A stretch of 64,000 nt of DNA from Carallia brachiata (taxonomy: Eukaryota; Streptophyta; Magnoliopsida; Malpighiales; Rhizophoraceae). The position numbers and the translations under genes are program-made. The notes under the pieces are model-generated. The model worked only from the letters and a program-made list of their open reading frames with translations, did not search any database and had not been told where the DNA came from. Location: the NCBI GenBank assembly GCA_021464245.1, contig JADCRB010000163.1:704317-768316 (forward strand), read 5' to 3'. Positions 23,701-37,400 of the stretch are shown here, in pieces. Position 1 is the stretch's first letter. Each line of letters opens with the position of its first letter.

Positions 23701-25412
23701 TATCAATTTCTCCCTTCAACAAAGAATTTTCGTGCCGCTCTTGTATTGCCTGCAACACATAGCCATGAAAATCATCTTCAAATGCTAGAAACATAACAAG
23801 AAACATTGACAACTAGCTAAATTAAAGAAGATCATGGTATGTGTACCTTGATTTGTGTACGTCTATTTTGGAACCAAAATTTGACTTGCCTGGGGGCAAG
23901 GCCTAGTTGCTTACTCAATTGTTGCCTTTGCTTCTCATCTGGATGTGGGGACTCCTTGAATAGCCTTCAATCATATAATATTTAACATCCTTTTTAAAGC
24001 CACAGATAATAGATTTAATTCATGGAGATAAACCAGATAAAAGAATGCTTTATTTTCATAGACATGAGAAAGAATGCAGAAATAGCATGTCGCTTATGAA
24101 TTCCGAGTCTGTTTGAGCTCGGTCTGTTTAAATCATATAAAATTCCTAGTCATCTCTATCTTTACATTCTCGTTTCTTTCTAATTAGCATGTCGCTTAAA
24201 CAACAATAATAACGTCTTAATTCCAAATTTGATTGGGGTCGACGAAATAAATTTTTCTAGCCATTCTGTTGCATTATGAACTAAGCATAAACTTCTGTGA
24301 CTTTTATGAATGCAATACTAAAGTATTTCACAACTGTTTGCGCAATGCAAATATCAAATTGAGCATGCAATTTAGTTAGTTTAATGATGTCATTTCCATA
24401 GTAAAACAGGTAAAAGCTGAGAAAATTAAGTGACCAACTAGCAACCATGCACATGCTTAGCTACATAGTCATATACCAAAAAACACCAAACACACAAATA
24501 TATGCACATATATATTACATTAATTTATATCTATATAAGACATATAAATGCATGCTTATGTCATATGTGTAGGTATGTATTCATACATGTAGCATATGGA
24601 TATAAAGATGTAAAACTCAATTCGATCAAGCCTTAATCTTAAATATAATTAGAATCGACTATATAATTGTTTTTTTTAACGATGTTTAAAAAAAAAACAA
24701 TGACAAATGTGCATATATATACACCTACGCTTCCATTTCTCTGATCTGCTCAGCAGTATGTCTATGATATTTCTTTCTTTTTTTCTTTTTGTTCTTGTCA
24801 CCATTGCCGCCATCATCATCGTCATCATCATGCTCTCCTTCACCTTCGAAATCATCGTCTGATCTTGATCTCATGAGCCCCGAGTTCTCGCTACTAATCT
24901 CCACTGTTTCCTCTCTTCTTCCTCCTCCTCCTCCTCCTCCTCCACTCCCTTCATCTCCCTCCTCCACCTCCACGCTTGCAGCCTCTCCGACCGCCTCATT
25001 TGCTCTTCGAAAAATTCCAGCCTTTGCCAACAAAAGAAAGTACAAAACAATGATGAAAACAAAGGCAATGAAAAAAAAACAAAGAAAAAGAAGAAAAAAA
25101 TTATGGGAATATCAATTGAATAGAAACAAAATTCAAAATTATTGGTGGGTTTTGGCTATGATATCCAAAAGAATCAAAGAAAATAAAGAAAACCCAAGTT
25201 ATGAATAACTACTACATAAATGTTAATGAATGGCTTTGTGCATGTAAATGACAAAATTGAACTGATTGAAACAGAAAGAGATAAAATAGAGTATAGTGAG
25301 GTTGGAGGGAAATTACAAGACTGAGAGAGAGAGCAGGAGAGGCAAAGAAGTCCTTAGTAAGAGAAGTTGGTGGTGGATTATTATTATTATTAGCCATGTC
25401 CACTACTCCCAT
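20714..25412 (-). CDS. GL2: GLABRA2-type HD-ZIP IV transcription factor, 11 exons
   Basis: Exons 25412-25317, 25021-24729, 23964-23847, 23749-23555, 23455-23084, 22977-22876, 22464-22255, 22013-21839, 21635-21367, 21271-21185 and 21094-20714 join in frame to 765 residues (Arabidopsis GL2 has 747). Domains in order: [20 protein letters not shown] (19-38), the signature that singles out GL2 within the family; an acidic stretch; a homeodomain (about 112-169) with [12 protein letters not shown]; a ZLZ-type zipper (170-245) with a Cys pair in CCPNC (202-206); a START domain (about 275-510); and the HD-SAD region to the end. GL2 controls epidermal cell fate (trichomes, root hairs, seed-coat mucilage). 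The start at 25412 (MGVVDM) parallels the family's short leader; the second ATG at 25397 is also possible. Asn, Gly and Asp runs in exons 1-2 come from simple repeats. Confidence 0.96.
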
Positions 25413-25528
25413 GGATAGCACTGAAAATCCCCTAGAGGTAGCTGATGAGATCTCCCTTTGGCTGATCAGAGACCATGAAATAGGTTGGGTTGCTTTAAGG
25501 TGCAATGCCAACAATGGCAGTTTAGACT

Positions 25529-25529
25529 T

Positions 25530-25561
<32 letters not shown>
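25529..25561. repeat. (GA)n tract in the GL2 5' leader region
   Basis: Read on the GL2 strand this is a (CT)n run about 120-150 bp upstream of the start codon, with a second (CT)n run at about 25626-25641. CT-rich stretches near transcription starts are common in plants. Confidence 0.8.
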
Positions 25562-25564
<3 letters not shown>

Positions 25565-25739
25565 GGGGCCTTGTGGATTTTAAGGATATAAAACAAAATG
25601 AACTCTGAAGAGGTTTTTGTTTGGAGAGAGAGAGAGAGAGGGAAAAGGGCCGGTAGAAGTTGACTGTTAGATTCTAAGTGGAAAATGTGAAGAACCCAAC
25701 TAACTTTTAAAGCAGTTGAAATCCACACTCTCCACCAGT

Positions 25740-26405
25740 ACTTACATATATTTCATTTTTAAAATATAATTAGACACAGTTGACATACGAATCCATAAAC
25801 ATATAATTAATTACTTTTAATTTATATTTTTTATATTTTTATATAAGAATTAATTATTATATTCATATAAAAGACTTGAGTCCACATCGTATCTATTTTT
25901 TTTTTTCATTATGAAATTATTTTTGGTTTCTTTTTGGTTTTTGCTTGCTGTTTCGAGCTTAATTACTTTGTGGCTCTTGCTAATCAGCTCAAAAAGTGTC
26001 TGGCTAAAAAGTTTTGGTGTACCATTTAGTGATCTGATGTAACTTTTGCCCAATTTTCGTGTTACTTACTTATACTAAGATCTTCTATTTGTAATAAACT
26101 TGATCTTACACTTGGACCACTTGTGTAAACAAATTGTTGTTTTTGTAAGCTACGTTTGATACTGAGCTATTATTTTATGAATATGAACATTTTTAAGAAT
26201 GATGTGTGTCTACTTCGAAAAAGATATTCATCCAACTCATTTTTATCATGCATCTGACACATTAAAAACGTCTAACAAAAAAAAAATATATGTAATCTAA
26301 ACATTTGCATCATAAATTTTTTATTAGTGTGTGATATACAAACCACAAATGTATAAAATTAATTTCAAAATGTTAAAGCATGCACTTAAGAATTTTTTTA
26401 CATTA
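25740..26405. other. Upstream region of GL2, AT-rich
   Basis: Nothing I can identify beyond probable regulatory DNA of GL2. Confidence 0.4.
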
Positions 26406-26406
26406 G

Positions 26407-26765
26407 AGTTAATATACAAAAATATGACTAATTTTCTTTAAAATAACAAATTTAACATTAATTTTAAAAAATAACAATTTAACCCTCTTTGAATTTTTTT
26501 GTAACAAATCTAGTACGTTATGAAATTTATTAAATAGAATTTACTTGTTTCGATAATGTGGTACTAACGTATACGGTTATTATGTCATTAAAACAGACAT
26601 ATTTTTATAAATCTGTCATTGAAACTAACGAATTCTGTTTATATAAAATCACTGTGTGTTAGATTTATTACAAAAAAAATTAAAAATGGGTAAACTATTA
26701 CTTTTTAAAATTGATGTTGGATTTGTTATTTTAGACAAAATTAGTGATATTTTTGTATATTAATC
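26407..26765. mobile_element. MITE with about 105-bp terminal inverted repeats
   Basis: The left arm (about 26407-26511) and the right arm (about 26661-26765) are inverted copies. Left: TTAATATACAAAAATATGAC. Right, reverse-complemented: TTAATATACAAAAATATCAC. The match continues through AAAATAACAAAT and ends with TTTTTTTGTAA(C/T)AAATCT; about 85% alike by eye. The 150-bp centre has no coding capacity. I cannot see a definite target-site duplication, so the superfamily is left open. Confidence 0.8.
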
Positions 26766-27854
26766 ATCTATATTAACATACTAATATATAGGTTGTTAGC
26801 AAGGAAAAAACTGTGTTCAATAAATTTTTTTTTTTTAGTATTTATGATGAATGCCTTAATTTATAAATTGTTTACAATATCATCTTATACATATATCTAA
26901 AATATTATCTTAAAGTTGTTAAAAAAACAAAACAGTTCATTACAAATTAAAATAGCATAATTATTTTTTCAAGGTATATGTTGAAAAGCAGTTAAATTTA
27001 AAATATTTATACTACTAGGCATATATATTTGCATAAAAATAATGGCTGACTAATTGTTATAACGAAAAAATTCGTTAGTACCACGTGTTTAGAAAACTTA
27101 TACGTAAATTTCGTTCACGAATATATAACTTTTCAATTCCAATTTCCATAAATACACTTTAATAAACTTGGAAGCAACTTTAACTAGTAAAGGGTTTATA
27201 GAATTTGAAAACTACTCTTCTTGATTACTGTAATTAGCACCTAATGGTTTTAATTGCGTCAAAAGTGAATCAATTTGACCTTTTTTTTTGTTGAGCAAGG
27301 GAATCAAGAATCATGGCAATCTTATTGTAAAATATTTAGCAATCGCCTTGTTTATTGTTTTTTTCTTCTGCAGGGTAAAGTTTCTCTCCAAATAATATAA
27401 ACAATTAGATATTTCCTACGGAATATATAATTCCATATTTCTTATTTCTCAAATATGTGATAGAAGTATCAATTCTCAATTTTGTTTTTGAACAAAGTTG
27501 TTAAGGAATCATTCTACCCAACAGTTATGTTATTAGGAGAGGTTTAAGATATATGAATCATGTATTAATCTTTAACATGCTTTTTAATATAACATGTCTA
27601 CTTATACTAAAATTTGGTGGACTAAAAGTGTGAATAAAGAACAAGTCTACCATACTTATAAAAGTTCACAATTAATTATGAAGATAATGTAATTTGAATA
27701 CAAAATTACTTAATCATAAATCTCTAATACTATATTAAAAAACTATTTCACCCAAATTTTAAGTTGATCAATATGTTTATGAATTGTATATTAAATTATA
27801 ACAAAAGAAAAAAAAAAAACACATATTATGTAAGTTCCTTTTGTCTTATTCCAA

Positions 27855-27856
<2 letters not shown>

Positions 27857-27905
<49 letters not shown>
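27857..27905. repeat. Compound (CA)n(TA)n microsatellite
   Basis: About 11 CA units are followed by about 14 TA units without interruption. Confidence 0.95.
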
Positions 27906-27907
<2 letters not shown>

Positions 27908-28844
27908 CTTTGTGAGTAAAAACGTCTCGTCACTACTCTGTATAAAAAATTTATGTTATCTGAATTCATCAGTTTTGCTATTAAAATCGTGTTCTTCCAA
28001 GATGCTTTGAATATTAATTCCGAGTTCTACCTTATATTATTGTGCAACTAACTTCATATAAATAAAGAGAATTTGGCTCCACATAGGTGGCCGAGCCAGC
28101 TCAGTGTTAGTTTGTTACCTAAGGTCAACAGGATAATTTAGTCAGGAGTCAAGGCCAACTCCTCATTGTAATATGTGAAAGATGTGGCTCTTTGTGCACA
28201 GTTCTTATATTATTGTCATCATTCTTTTATTTCTCTGTGTCTTCTTATCATTTAAAGGGCTTAGAGAAGTGAATGCAATTAATGAATTTGCCTCCAAAGA
28301 TTTCAAAAACAAATGTTTAAGATTTCAGTTCCCCATCTTCTACATGGATTAGTCAACTTTGGCAGTATTAGCATCCAAAAAAACCTTGCTTAAACAAAGT
28401 TCTTATGTATATTCAGGTGATAAAACCATATCATATTTGTTAACAATGGTAAAAATTTGGTCAGATTTTAAACAAAGTTGTTTATAATTTTATCCTTATG
28501 GACTTCAACCCTTTTGTCAATTGATTTTATTCAATTTTAAACATTTATTGCTAAATTGACAGCTTATAGTTACAACTATCTTGAATGGGGCTTGGTATGT
28601 GGGGCCTCATGAATTTTAATTATCAGGGTGGGCCCAACAAACACACTTGTCAACTGAATGAGCATATCAATTTTTTGTTTTAAGTGAATGAAACCATTTA
28701 ATGAAGTAATTAATATTCATTGAAAATGATGAAAAAAAATTAAAAAAAAATTTACACCATGCTTATTCTAAAATAAATTAAATTTAGTTCAATTTTTTTT
28801 TAATAACAGATAATCTCTTTTATATAAATCAGATTTTTTTTTAC

Positions 28845-29135
28845 TGTCAGAAAAAATTTATTACTGATATATCGATCATTAAATTTATGAATCGGAACTA
28901 AAGTAACTCTCGTTTAACTGTTTCATTCAACTCAACTCGTAAAAAAGATCTCACTCGAAGAGTACTGAGCCCGAACAAACATTTCTTATATCCGATTATA
29001 CTATTAAAGAGTCTTGAACTTTCAATATCACTTTATAACTTTTAATCATCGATTGATAAGAAGAACGTGAATACAAAGATTCAAATCTAAATTAATATAA
29101 AAATATTATTAATTTATCATTAAATTACTACCTAA
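28845..29135. repeat. Dispersed repeat, related to 2075-2390
   Basis: See the entry at 2075. Just beyond it, at about 29194-29208, a C3G12 run is found. Confidence 0.45.
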
Positions 29136-29209
29136 GTATCATGTAACTGGATTCAAAATAACACTCTTGAAGTGCAGTTAATGCTGAAGACACCCGGGGG
29201 GGGGGGGGA

Positions 29210-32035
29210 ATTCATGGCCATCACCTAGCATAATTAAAGTTTTGGTGCCATATAAGTTATGATGGCGATGATCTGCAATTAAAGTTAAAGAATAATATCT
29301 TTATTAGTTTTTTTTTTTGTATTTTATTTTCTGAATCTGCAATTTTGTGCGCTGTTAGTTAGGAATGGTAGATAATATGAAGCAATCACATGGCATCTAA
29401 CAAAACATAGCAGAATATTGTACAGAGTGAATTGAAGCCCCTTTTTGGATCTTTCTCTTTACTTTATTCTTATCTATATCTTTCCCTCACTTTCCGCTCA
29501 CCCCTGTTTTTCTTTTTCAGCACACACTGATTATGGAAAGCCAAAAGAACATCGAAATGTAATTTGCAAGCAAGATCAAAGATTTGCTTGCTTCATATTT
29601 TTTAAGGGAATTTCTAATTTAATTTATTTTTTTGGTAAGTATTTATATATGATCTTACACTATATTATAAATGATATCCACTTAAAATAAAAAATTAAAA
29701 AGTAAAGTTGTATGATACTATTGTAAGATCATAAGTGAGTTATATTTAAAAAAAAATATGTAAAATTAACAAATACCCTATTTCAATGCACATAAGCGTT
29801 AGTGAAATGAGAACATTAACCTTGAAAAAATTTTAAAAAAAAAGTCAGGCTAGGGGTTCCAATGAGAATATTCAAGGTGGCAAAGCAGTGAAATTAAATG
29901 ATGAAGAGCATGGAAAGGTATCAGAAAAAATAAAGGTGAAAAAAGTTAATTGAAAGGAAGAAAAAAGAGAGGTGCAACAAAGTAAATGTTCAGAAACACC
30001 TACTTTCATGAAAGTGGTGATCAGAGAAAATTAAAGAAGTGGAGGATTGTGTCATTAATATTTGTTGGAATATTGAACAGGGATTTACCCTGACAAAGCA
30101 ACAGAGGAAAGGATTATTGCTTGCAGAATTAAAATGGAGAAGGCATTCCCAATGCGTATGGACTCTTTTATTGTGAGTTTGGATACTAGAAAATGGTTAG
30201 ATATAAGCAACATAAATACAATTGATAACTCAAAATTTTCTTTTGATTACTTTCCAAATTTGAAGGGTGAACCTTGTTCTACCCGATAAAATTGTTCCAT
30301 TGTACCCTAATTGTCATAGGCTCCAATTTCAAAATAACTTTCTATAAAACTAGAGTGAAGACAGCACAAGTCTAATCTTTCCTTAGACCCTACGACGCGG
30401 GGACTTCATTGACAGCATTCTTTTTATTACTTCTAAATTTCCCAGTTGTGTTGTCTTCTTGTTACATTTATGCAATGATCAAAGTGTAATTTGTCCCATT
30501 TCTGACTCAAATTTACTGCAAATTTGAAACTCCACATCTTATGTTCTTTATTCCACTAGGGAATCTTAGAACCTGAAAGTGCATGCAGCAGCATTTGTAC
30601 GAGTTCAAGCTACATAAACATGCTTTCACGCATAAGGGCACATGATGAACAAAGTAACCTTGTATGTTATGAAAATTGAAAACAACACATTTCATGCGTT
30701 TGATGGTGATGGAGACTGATGCAATGAGAAAAAGACGAGCTGTCTTAATTCTTAAGAAAGCTTGTACGGTTGTATCCCATTATGTCTAAATGCACAAACT
30801 CTTAGAATGTGTGTTGGGGATTTACGTGACTTGTGTGTAGCCAAGTATCTTTGGCTCCATTTCTCATTCACTGATATTAGAGTCTCATAGAATTTGAAAG
30901 TTTACTCTATTCCATTTCCACCGCCTTCTAATAATATTATAGCCTTGCTACTAGCTGCCCACTCTAATAGTAGAGTACATGGACTTTTAATTTTGATAGC
31001 TTGCATTCAAATTTTCATACAGACAAAATCATAATGTTATTTTTCTATGACTCTTATGCCCTGGGCCACAAACGAGTTAGAAATGACTAGGACAAAGGGT
31101 CACAATCGTAGCCAATGCAAGCTCTCCCCCCTCCATCTCTCCCCCCATCTCCCAACAAATTAAACCACCAAGGATTAATCAATTTTTAGAACAACATAAA
31201 TGAAAACTCCTAACCATTAAAATTACGAGTTTAATAGTTACAAATTAATGACATCTATTTTAGGAATCAAACACAAAATAATCACTAATTTCCAATCTAC
31301 AAGCTAACATATAAATTGTAACATGACACGCCATGGCTATCAGAGATTGAATTGCTGTACGGTTCATCACTGGGACCATCAAACATGGAAGGCGTTCATA
31401 ATAAAGTTGACATATTGGACAAGATGTCAAATAAAGAGGCCATGACATTCATTTAGCCACGATTAACATGATTTTGTAAGATCCTAAGTTGTAAAGAATG
31501 GCTTCGAGTTCCTATCCATCAAACTTTGAGAGACTGTTAGATGTTGAAGGGTAGAGCACATGGTGGCTTTGGAAGAGATGCTATCAAACCATGTGATGGA
31601 ATAATGGAAGGAATGCAATGAAATGCAATAAATGATATCAATATTTTATGGAGAAGATTTCTCTGTCACTCATTCATGAATGCACATAGCATGAATTTTC
31701 GTCCCAAATGGGTAATTGGGTTAATTGAGAAACAAACCACCCCCCCCCCCCCCCCCCTCTTTTTCCTTGCATGATGGAGTAAAGCAAAAGATGTGACCTG
31801 AACGATTGTAATCATAAGTATTTCTAAGTGCTTTCTATATTTCAAGTGAAAAATTGCAGCTATAAAATATCATGCTAGCAAAGCTGTATTTTGCCTGAAA
31901 GGGATTTTCACCATAAAAAAATTGATTTTAAGCATCAAGACAAGAAAACAATGGTAGCAAGTAAAATGCAATTAAATGACTGAGCCTGTAAACAGTACAT
32001 TTTTATTGCGACCCAACCTGTCAGCAACTAAAACT
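29210..32035. other. Intergenic, nothing supported except a poly(C) run
   Basis: A run of about 19 C occurs at about 31739-31757. Reading frames of 60-80 codons (29445-29690, 30513-30695 and 31260-31448) have no recognisable domains. Confidence 0.5.
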
Positions 32036-32779
32036 TGATGGAGAACAATCCCACGTCCGTGGGAGAAGTAAAGAAAGAGAGACATATAAACTAATGAAAA
32101 AATTAATTAAAATGACCTAAATTATTTTAAAGAAAGGTGGATTTATATTAAGTTTGTTATTAGGTATGATATTTTAGCTTAATGTTGAGACTAAATAAGT
32201 CAAGTTCATAGAGTCTGATAGTATCAGAGTTCACTAGTGCCCAAACAGGCTAAGAAGATTCTAAAACTTATGTAGATGAATAAAAAATCCAAGTGAATAA
32301 CCCACCAACAATAAGGTAGTATAGTAAGGAGGTTGCATTTGGAGAAAAATAAGGATATTATATAGAAGGCCTAAGTAAACAATCCACCAACAAGCAGTTA
32401 AAATATTGCACTTAAATTAAAGAGATAAAAAGGATCCAGGCTTTCGAGACCCATGGACACAATTTCAAGTTTGAAACTAATGAATGAATAAGGGGGACCA
32501 CAAAGTCAAAAAGAAGTCAGATCCAGACCAGTCGAAGTTTAAGCACATGACAACTGGACTCAAGAAACTTAACCTCAATTACACTTGAGGGGGAGTGTTA
32601 GAAAACAATCCCATATCGGTGGCAGAAGTAAAGAAAAAGGAGCATATAAATCAATGGAAAAACTAACTAAAATGGCTTAGGTCACTTTAATGAAAGGTGG
32701 ATTCATATGAAACCCATTATCAGACCCGACACTTCAGCCCAATGCCGAATCCAAGCAAGTCAAGTTCATGGAACCCGCA
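32036..32779 (+). mobile_element. TRIM-like non-autonomous LTR element
   Basis: Two direct repeats of about 184 bp bound a 380-bp interior with no coding capacity: 32036-32219 starts TGATGGAGAACAATCCCACG, and 32596-32779 starts TGTTAGAAAACAATCCCATA. After the left repeat comes TAGTATCAGAG (32219-32229), a near match to the initiator-Met tRNA primer-binding site. Directly before the right repeat is GAGGGGGAG, a polypurine tract. The two repeats are only about 75% alike by eye, so the insertion is old, and no target-site duplication remains visible. Confidence 0.75.
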
Positions 32780-33756
32780 CTTGAAAATTCCTTCAAAACT
32801 TACAAGGCTACCAAATGTAGAATTACTTGCATATTAAACCATACAACTACCTATGATCAGGTCTGTTTTCAGTTAAATGCAAGTAAGCATAGCCAGAGCT
32901 CATAATTTCACACAGACTAATGTTGGGACACAACAAAATATTTGACAATAGAAAGGAGAATCCAATAATACAGGTGCAACCATTCATTCAACGCCAAACT
33001 GCATGTATACCCATTGAGTAGTTCGTCTTGGCAACAATAAAGAGTTCAAATAACTACCAGTCTACAACTAACACAAGCATGCTGGCCCCAGATGTCCAGG
33101 TTGCCACTTTTCACAAAGTAATGCAAGCAAGCTGGAGTTTTACAAGATAAATAATGCTATCTATCACGACTCAATCTTCCTACTTTCTTAGCTATGCTAC
33201 ATGGAAAACAATTTTAGCAGAGAGGGCCTCTACGGATTGAGGCAGCGTGAGACTCTACAAAAATTTTTAGTTTTCCAGAGAGTATAGTTAGAAAAAGTCG
33301 GGAAATTGAGTCGTGATAAGAACACAGAAAACACGTTTGCGAATACGTATGACAATCAGTGCTCCCATGATCTTATCCACATCAGGCATGCCTAGCTAGA
33401 GTATTGTTTAAGGAAAAAGAAAGGTTCTTGTGGAAAATTTAGCCAGAAAAAGGCAAATGAAGTATAATAAGTCTACAGTTTCCAATGGAGAAGGTGGCAA
33501 TTTTTACGCAATCAATGAGTAGATTGCTAGTTGGAAAGCTTAAATTGATCATGCATAAGAACATTCAACAAAGTGTAGACACAGAATATCAGGAACAGAG
33601 CTCCTTGTTTCATTGCATAGATGTCTACAACTATCAAATAAAGTGCTTGACATGCGAAAGGTGATCTAATGCTTAGTGTTGTCCCCTAATTTTTAATGAA
33701 GAAGCACCTCTAATGTTTCAAGCAAAGAAGCTTCAAATCATCTAAGAATAGCACTG
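32780..33756. other. Intergenic between TRIM and Copia elements
   Basis: No gene or repeat that I can support. Confidence 0.5.
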
Positions 33757-34364
33757 TTGCGAATGGACCCACTAGATCACGGATCTAACCTGATTAATTT
33801 TGCGGAATAAATTTGGCAAAAATAATAACACGACACGACACAAGAATTTACGTGGTTCGGCCTAAAGCCTACGTCCACGGCAAAGACGATCAGAGAATAT
33901 TTCACTATCAAAAACAGGAGATTTTACAAGCTGCACACAATAAACCTCACTGCCCAAATCCCACATACACCCAATGTCACTCAAGTATTTCTCTCTAAAT
34001 ACTTTCTCTCTCTTGATTCTCTCCCACATTTCGATACCTCTCTACCAAAATCATGGACATATATATAGGCATTGGAGTCATCTACATACATTCAAAGTCA
34101 TCCATGTGAAAAGGATCATTCAAAGTCCAATATGGCAACTTCAACATTGGTAGGCTAGTCAAGTTTGGCAACTTCAACTATGGTAGGCTAGTCAAAGTTT
34201 GATAACTTCAACTTTGTCATTGTTAGACCAATAACAAACACATGGTAATTAACTTGTCATAGTAAATTGTGATTTTGCTACCCATGTCATCTTCAAAGCC
34301 ATCAAATTTGACTAATATTTAGGCATGTGTTTCTTGCTCCAATTGCAAGACATCAACTTTAACA
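33757..34364 (-). repeat. 3' LTR of the minus-strand Copia element
   Basis: It starts TGTTAAAG and ends CGCAACA on the element strand. Relative to its partner it lacks two bases near 33780 and has small differences at about 33900-34040. It contains a roughly threefold 33-bp internal repeat around TGGCAACTTCAAC and GGTAGGCTAGTCAA. Confidence 0.95.
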
Positions 34365-34429
34365 AATCTCCACCTTGGCTTGAATTAGGACAAGGTCATC
34401 ATAATTCTCTAATCGTCTTTCTTCATACC

Positions 34430-37400
34430 TCAATTGTTACGAACACCAATCAAATCCAAACAGTGTTTGAATTTGACTGCAGGAATAGGCTTCGTCATCA
34501 TATCTGCAGGATTGTCAACTGTACTGATCTTTTCTACCATGACTTCTCCTTTTGACATAATTTCACGGACGAAATGATACCTGACATCAATGTGCTTAGT
34601 TCTCTCGTGATACATTAGATTTTTGGTCAAATGTATAGCACTTTGGCTGTCACAATACACAACAGTAGAACTCTGTTGTAAGCCCAATCGCCAACGAGAC
34701 CTCGCAACCATAATGCTTCTTTCACTGCTTCTGTAACTGCCATGTATTCAGCTTCAGTTGTAGACAAAGCAATTGTAGACTGTAAAATTGCCTTCCAGCT
34801 AATGGCACAATCAGAGAGAGTGAAAACATAACCTGTTAGGGATCTCCTTTTGTCCAAATCACCAGCATAGTCGGAATCGACGTATCCCACTATATTTCCA
34901 CCGGTGTTGCTATTCCTTCTGTACATCAAACCAATGTCTGTGGTTCCTCTGAGATATCGTAAAATCCACTTCACAGCTTCCCAGTGAGCTTTACCAGGAT
35001 TTCCCATAAATCTGGAAACGACGCTAACAGCATGTGAAATGTCTGGACGAGTACAGACCATAGCATACATATGCTACCAACTGCACTGCTGTATGGAACT
35101 CGAACCATTTGCTCCATTTCCTCATTTGTTTGAGGTGACTGTGCTGCAGAGAGTTTGAAGTGACCTGCTAATGGAGTGCACACGGGTTTGCACTCTTGCA
35201 TTCCGAAACGTTCCAGAACCTTTTCAATGTACTTTTTCTGTGACAAGTACAAGGTTCCAACGCCACGATCTCTGTGAATCTCCATTCCAAGTATCTTCTT
35301 GGCCGCGCCTAAGTCTTTCATTTCAAACTCACCACTCAGTTGAATCTTCAACTGATTAATTTTCGACATGTTCTTTGCAGCTATCAACATGTCATCAACA
35401 TAGAGCAATAAATAAATAAACGAATCATCTGGCAGCCTTTTGTGATATACACAACTATCATAATTACTTCTAGAGTAACCATTGTTGATCATAAAACTGT
35501 CAAACCTCTTGTACCACTGCCTGGGCGACTGCTTGAGACCATAAAGTGACTTTTTCAGCAGGCACACATGATCCTCCTTTGTTGGATCTTCAAAACCTTC
35601 TGGCTGACGCATGTAAATCTTCTCATCAAGATTTCCATGCAAGAATGCTGTTTTTACATCGAGTTGCTCCAACTCCAGATCAAATAAGGCAACTATTGCA
35701 AGTAACATTCGAATAGAACTATGCTTTACAACAGGAGAAAAAACTTCATGAAAGTCAATACCTTCTCGCTGTGTAAAGCCTTTTGCAACGAGACGTGCCT
35801 TATACCGCGCATCCTCAGCTCCTGGGATTCCTTCCTTCCGTTTATAGATCCATTTGCACCCAACGATCTTCTGACCCTTCGGTGGCATCACCAGCTCCCA
35901 AGTTTGATTCTTATGAAGAGACTCAATTTCCTCTGTCATGGCAGTGACCCATCTAGAGGATTCTGGACTAGATACAGCCTCCTTATAAGAATTGGGTTCA
36001 GAATCATCCATCTCTCAGCTACAGATAATGCAAATGCAGCTGATCCTGATCTGTATCGTACAGGTGGTCGGATTTCTCTTTTACCTCTGCGTTTCGCAAT
36101 ACTGTAAGAGTCCTCCTCTGGTTCTGTAGCTTTTGACATCTGCTGCGTAGATTCTGCAGGTTCTGAGTGAACCTCTTGCTCTTCGTTCTCATCTACCGAT
36201 TGAGCTATGCTGTCTTCCTGCACCAATTTTGAAGCCTTCACCTCTGGCTCCACCTGCTCGCTGACTTCCTCGTCATCATCAACCATGATAGACCCTTCTT
36301 TCCGGGAGCATTGCAGACTCATCAAATGTCACATCTCTGCTGATAATAAATTTAGGTGAATTTGGGTCAACACACCACAGCCTGTATCCTTTGACCCCTT
36401 CTGCATAGCCTAGGAATATGCACTTCTTCGCTCTGGGTCCAAGCTTGTCTTCCTTCACATGAGCATAAGCTGGACAACCAAACACTTTAAGATTAGAGTA
36501 ATCAGCAGGAGAACCGGACCATACCTCCTCGGGAGTCTTCAACTCGATAGCTGTTGACGGTGACCGATTGACTAAGTAGCAAGCCATATTGACAGCTTCA
36601 GCCCAAAAAACTTTTGGTAGCTTTGCTTGCGAGAGCATACATCTAGCTCTCTCCAAGAGTGTTCTGTTCATTCGTTCTGCAACTCCATTTTGCTGTGGAG
36701 TATGTCTGACTGTGCGATGTCGGACGATACCTTCATTACTGCAGAACTTTTCAAATTCACCAGAACAATATTCAAGACCATTATCGGTCCTCAGACGTTT
36801 GATCTTCTTACCAGTCTGCTTCTCGATCAAAGTCTTCCATTCTTTGAATTTGTTGAACACTTCACTCTTCTGTTTAAGAAAATACACCCACACTTTCCGT
36901 GAAAAATCATCAATGAAAGTTAACAGATATCGTTTACCACCTTTGGATGGGACAGAGGCAGGTCCCCACAAGTCAGAGTGTATGTAGTCCACCGTTTGCT
37001 TGGTTTTGTGGACAGCAGTACTAAACTTGACTCTGCTTTGTTTTCCGAAGACGCAGTGTTCGCAGAACTCCAACTTGCTTATTTTTCTGACCTCCAAGCA
37101 AACCTCGTTTGCTTAATTCAGTCATGCCTCGCTCGCTCATGTGGCCAAGACGCATGTGCCACAATTGAGTTGTTCTGGAACTTGAATCTGTTATTGAAAC
37201 ATTAACACCACCAATAACTGTATTACCTTGAAGATAATAGAGGCCATTTGACAGCTTTCCCTTCATCACGATTAGTGCCCCTTTGCAAACTCTAAGTACT
37301 CCACCTTCAGCTGAGTACCTATAGCCATTAGAATCAAGAATACTCAAAGATATAAGATTCTTTTTAAGCTCTGGAACATGACGAACTTCCAATGTTCTGA

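Noticed and set aside
24789..25208. Plus-strand 139-codon frame rich in Ser and Pro
   Set aside because: It is the antisense of GL2 exon 2, whose acidic and glycine repeats create it.
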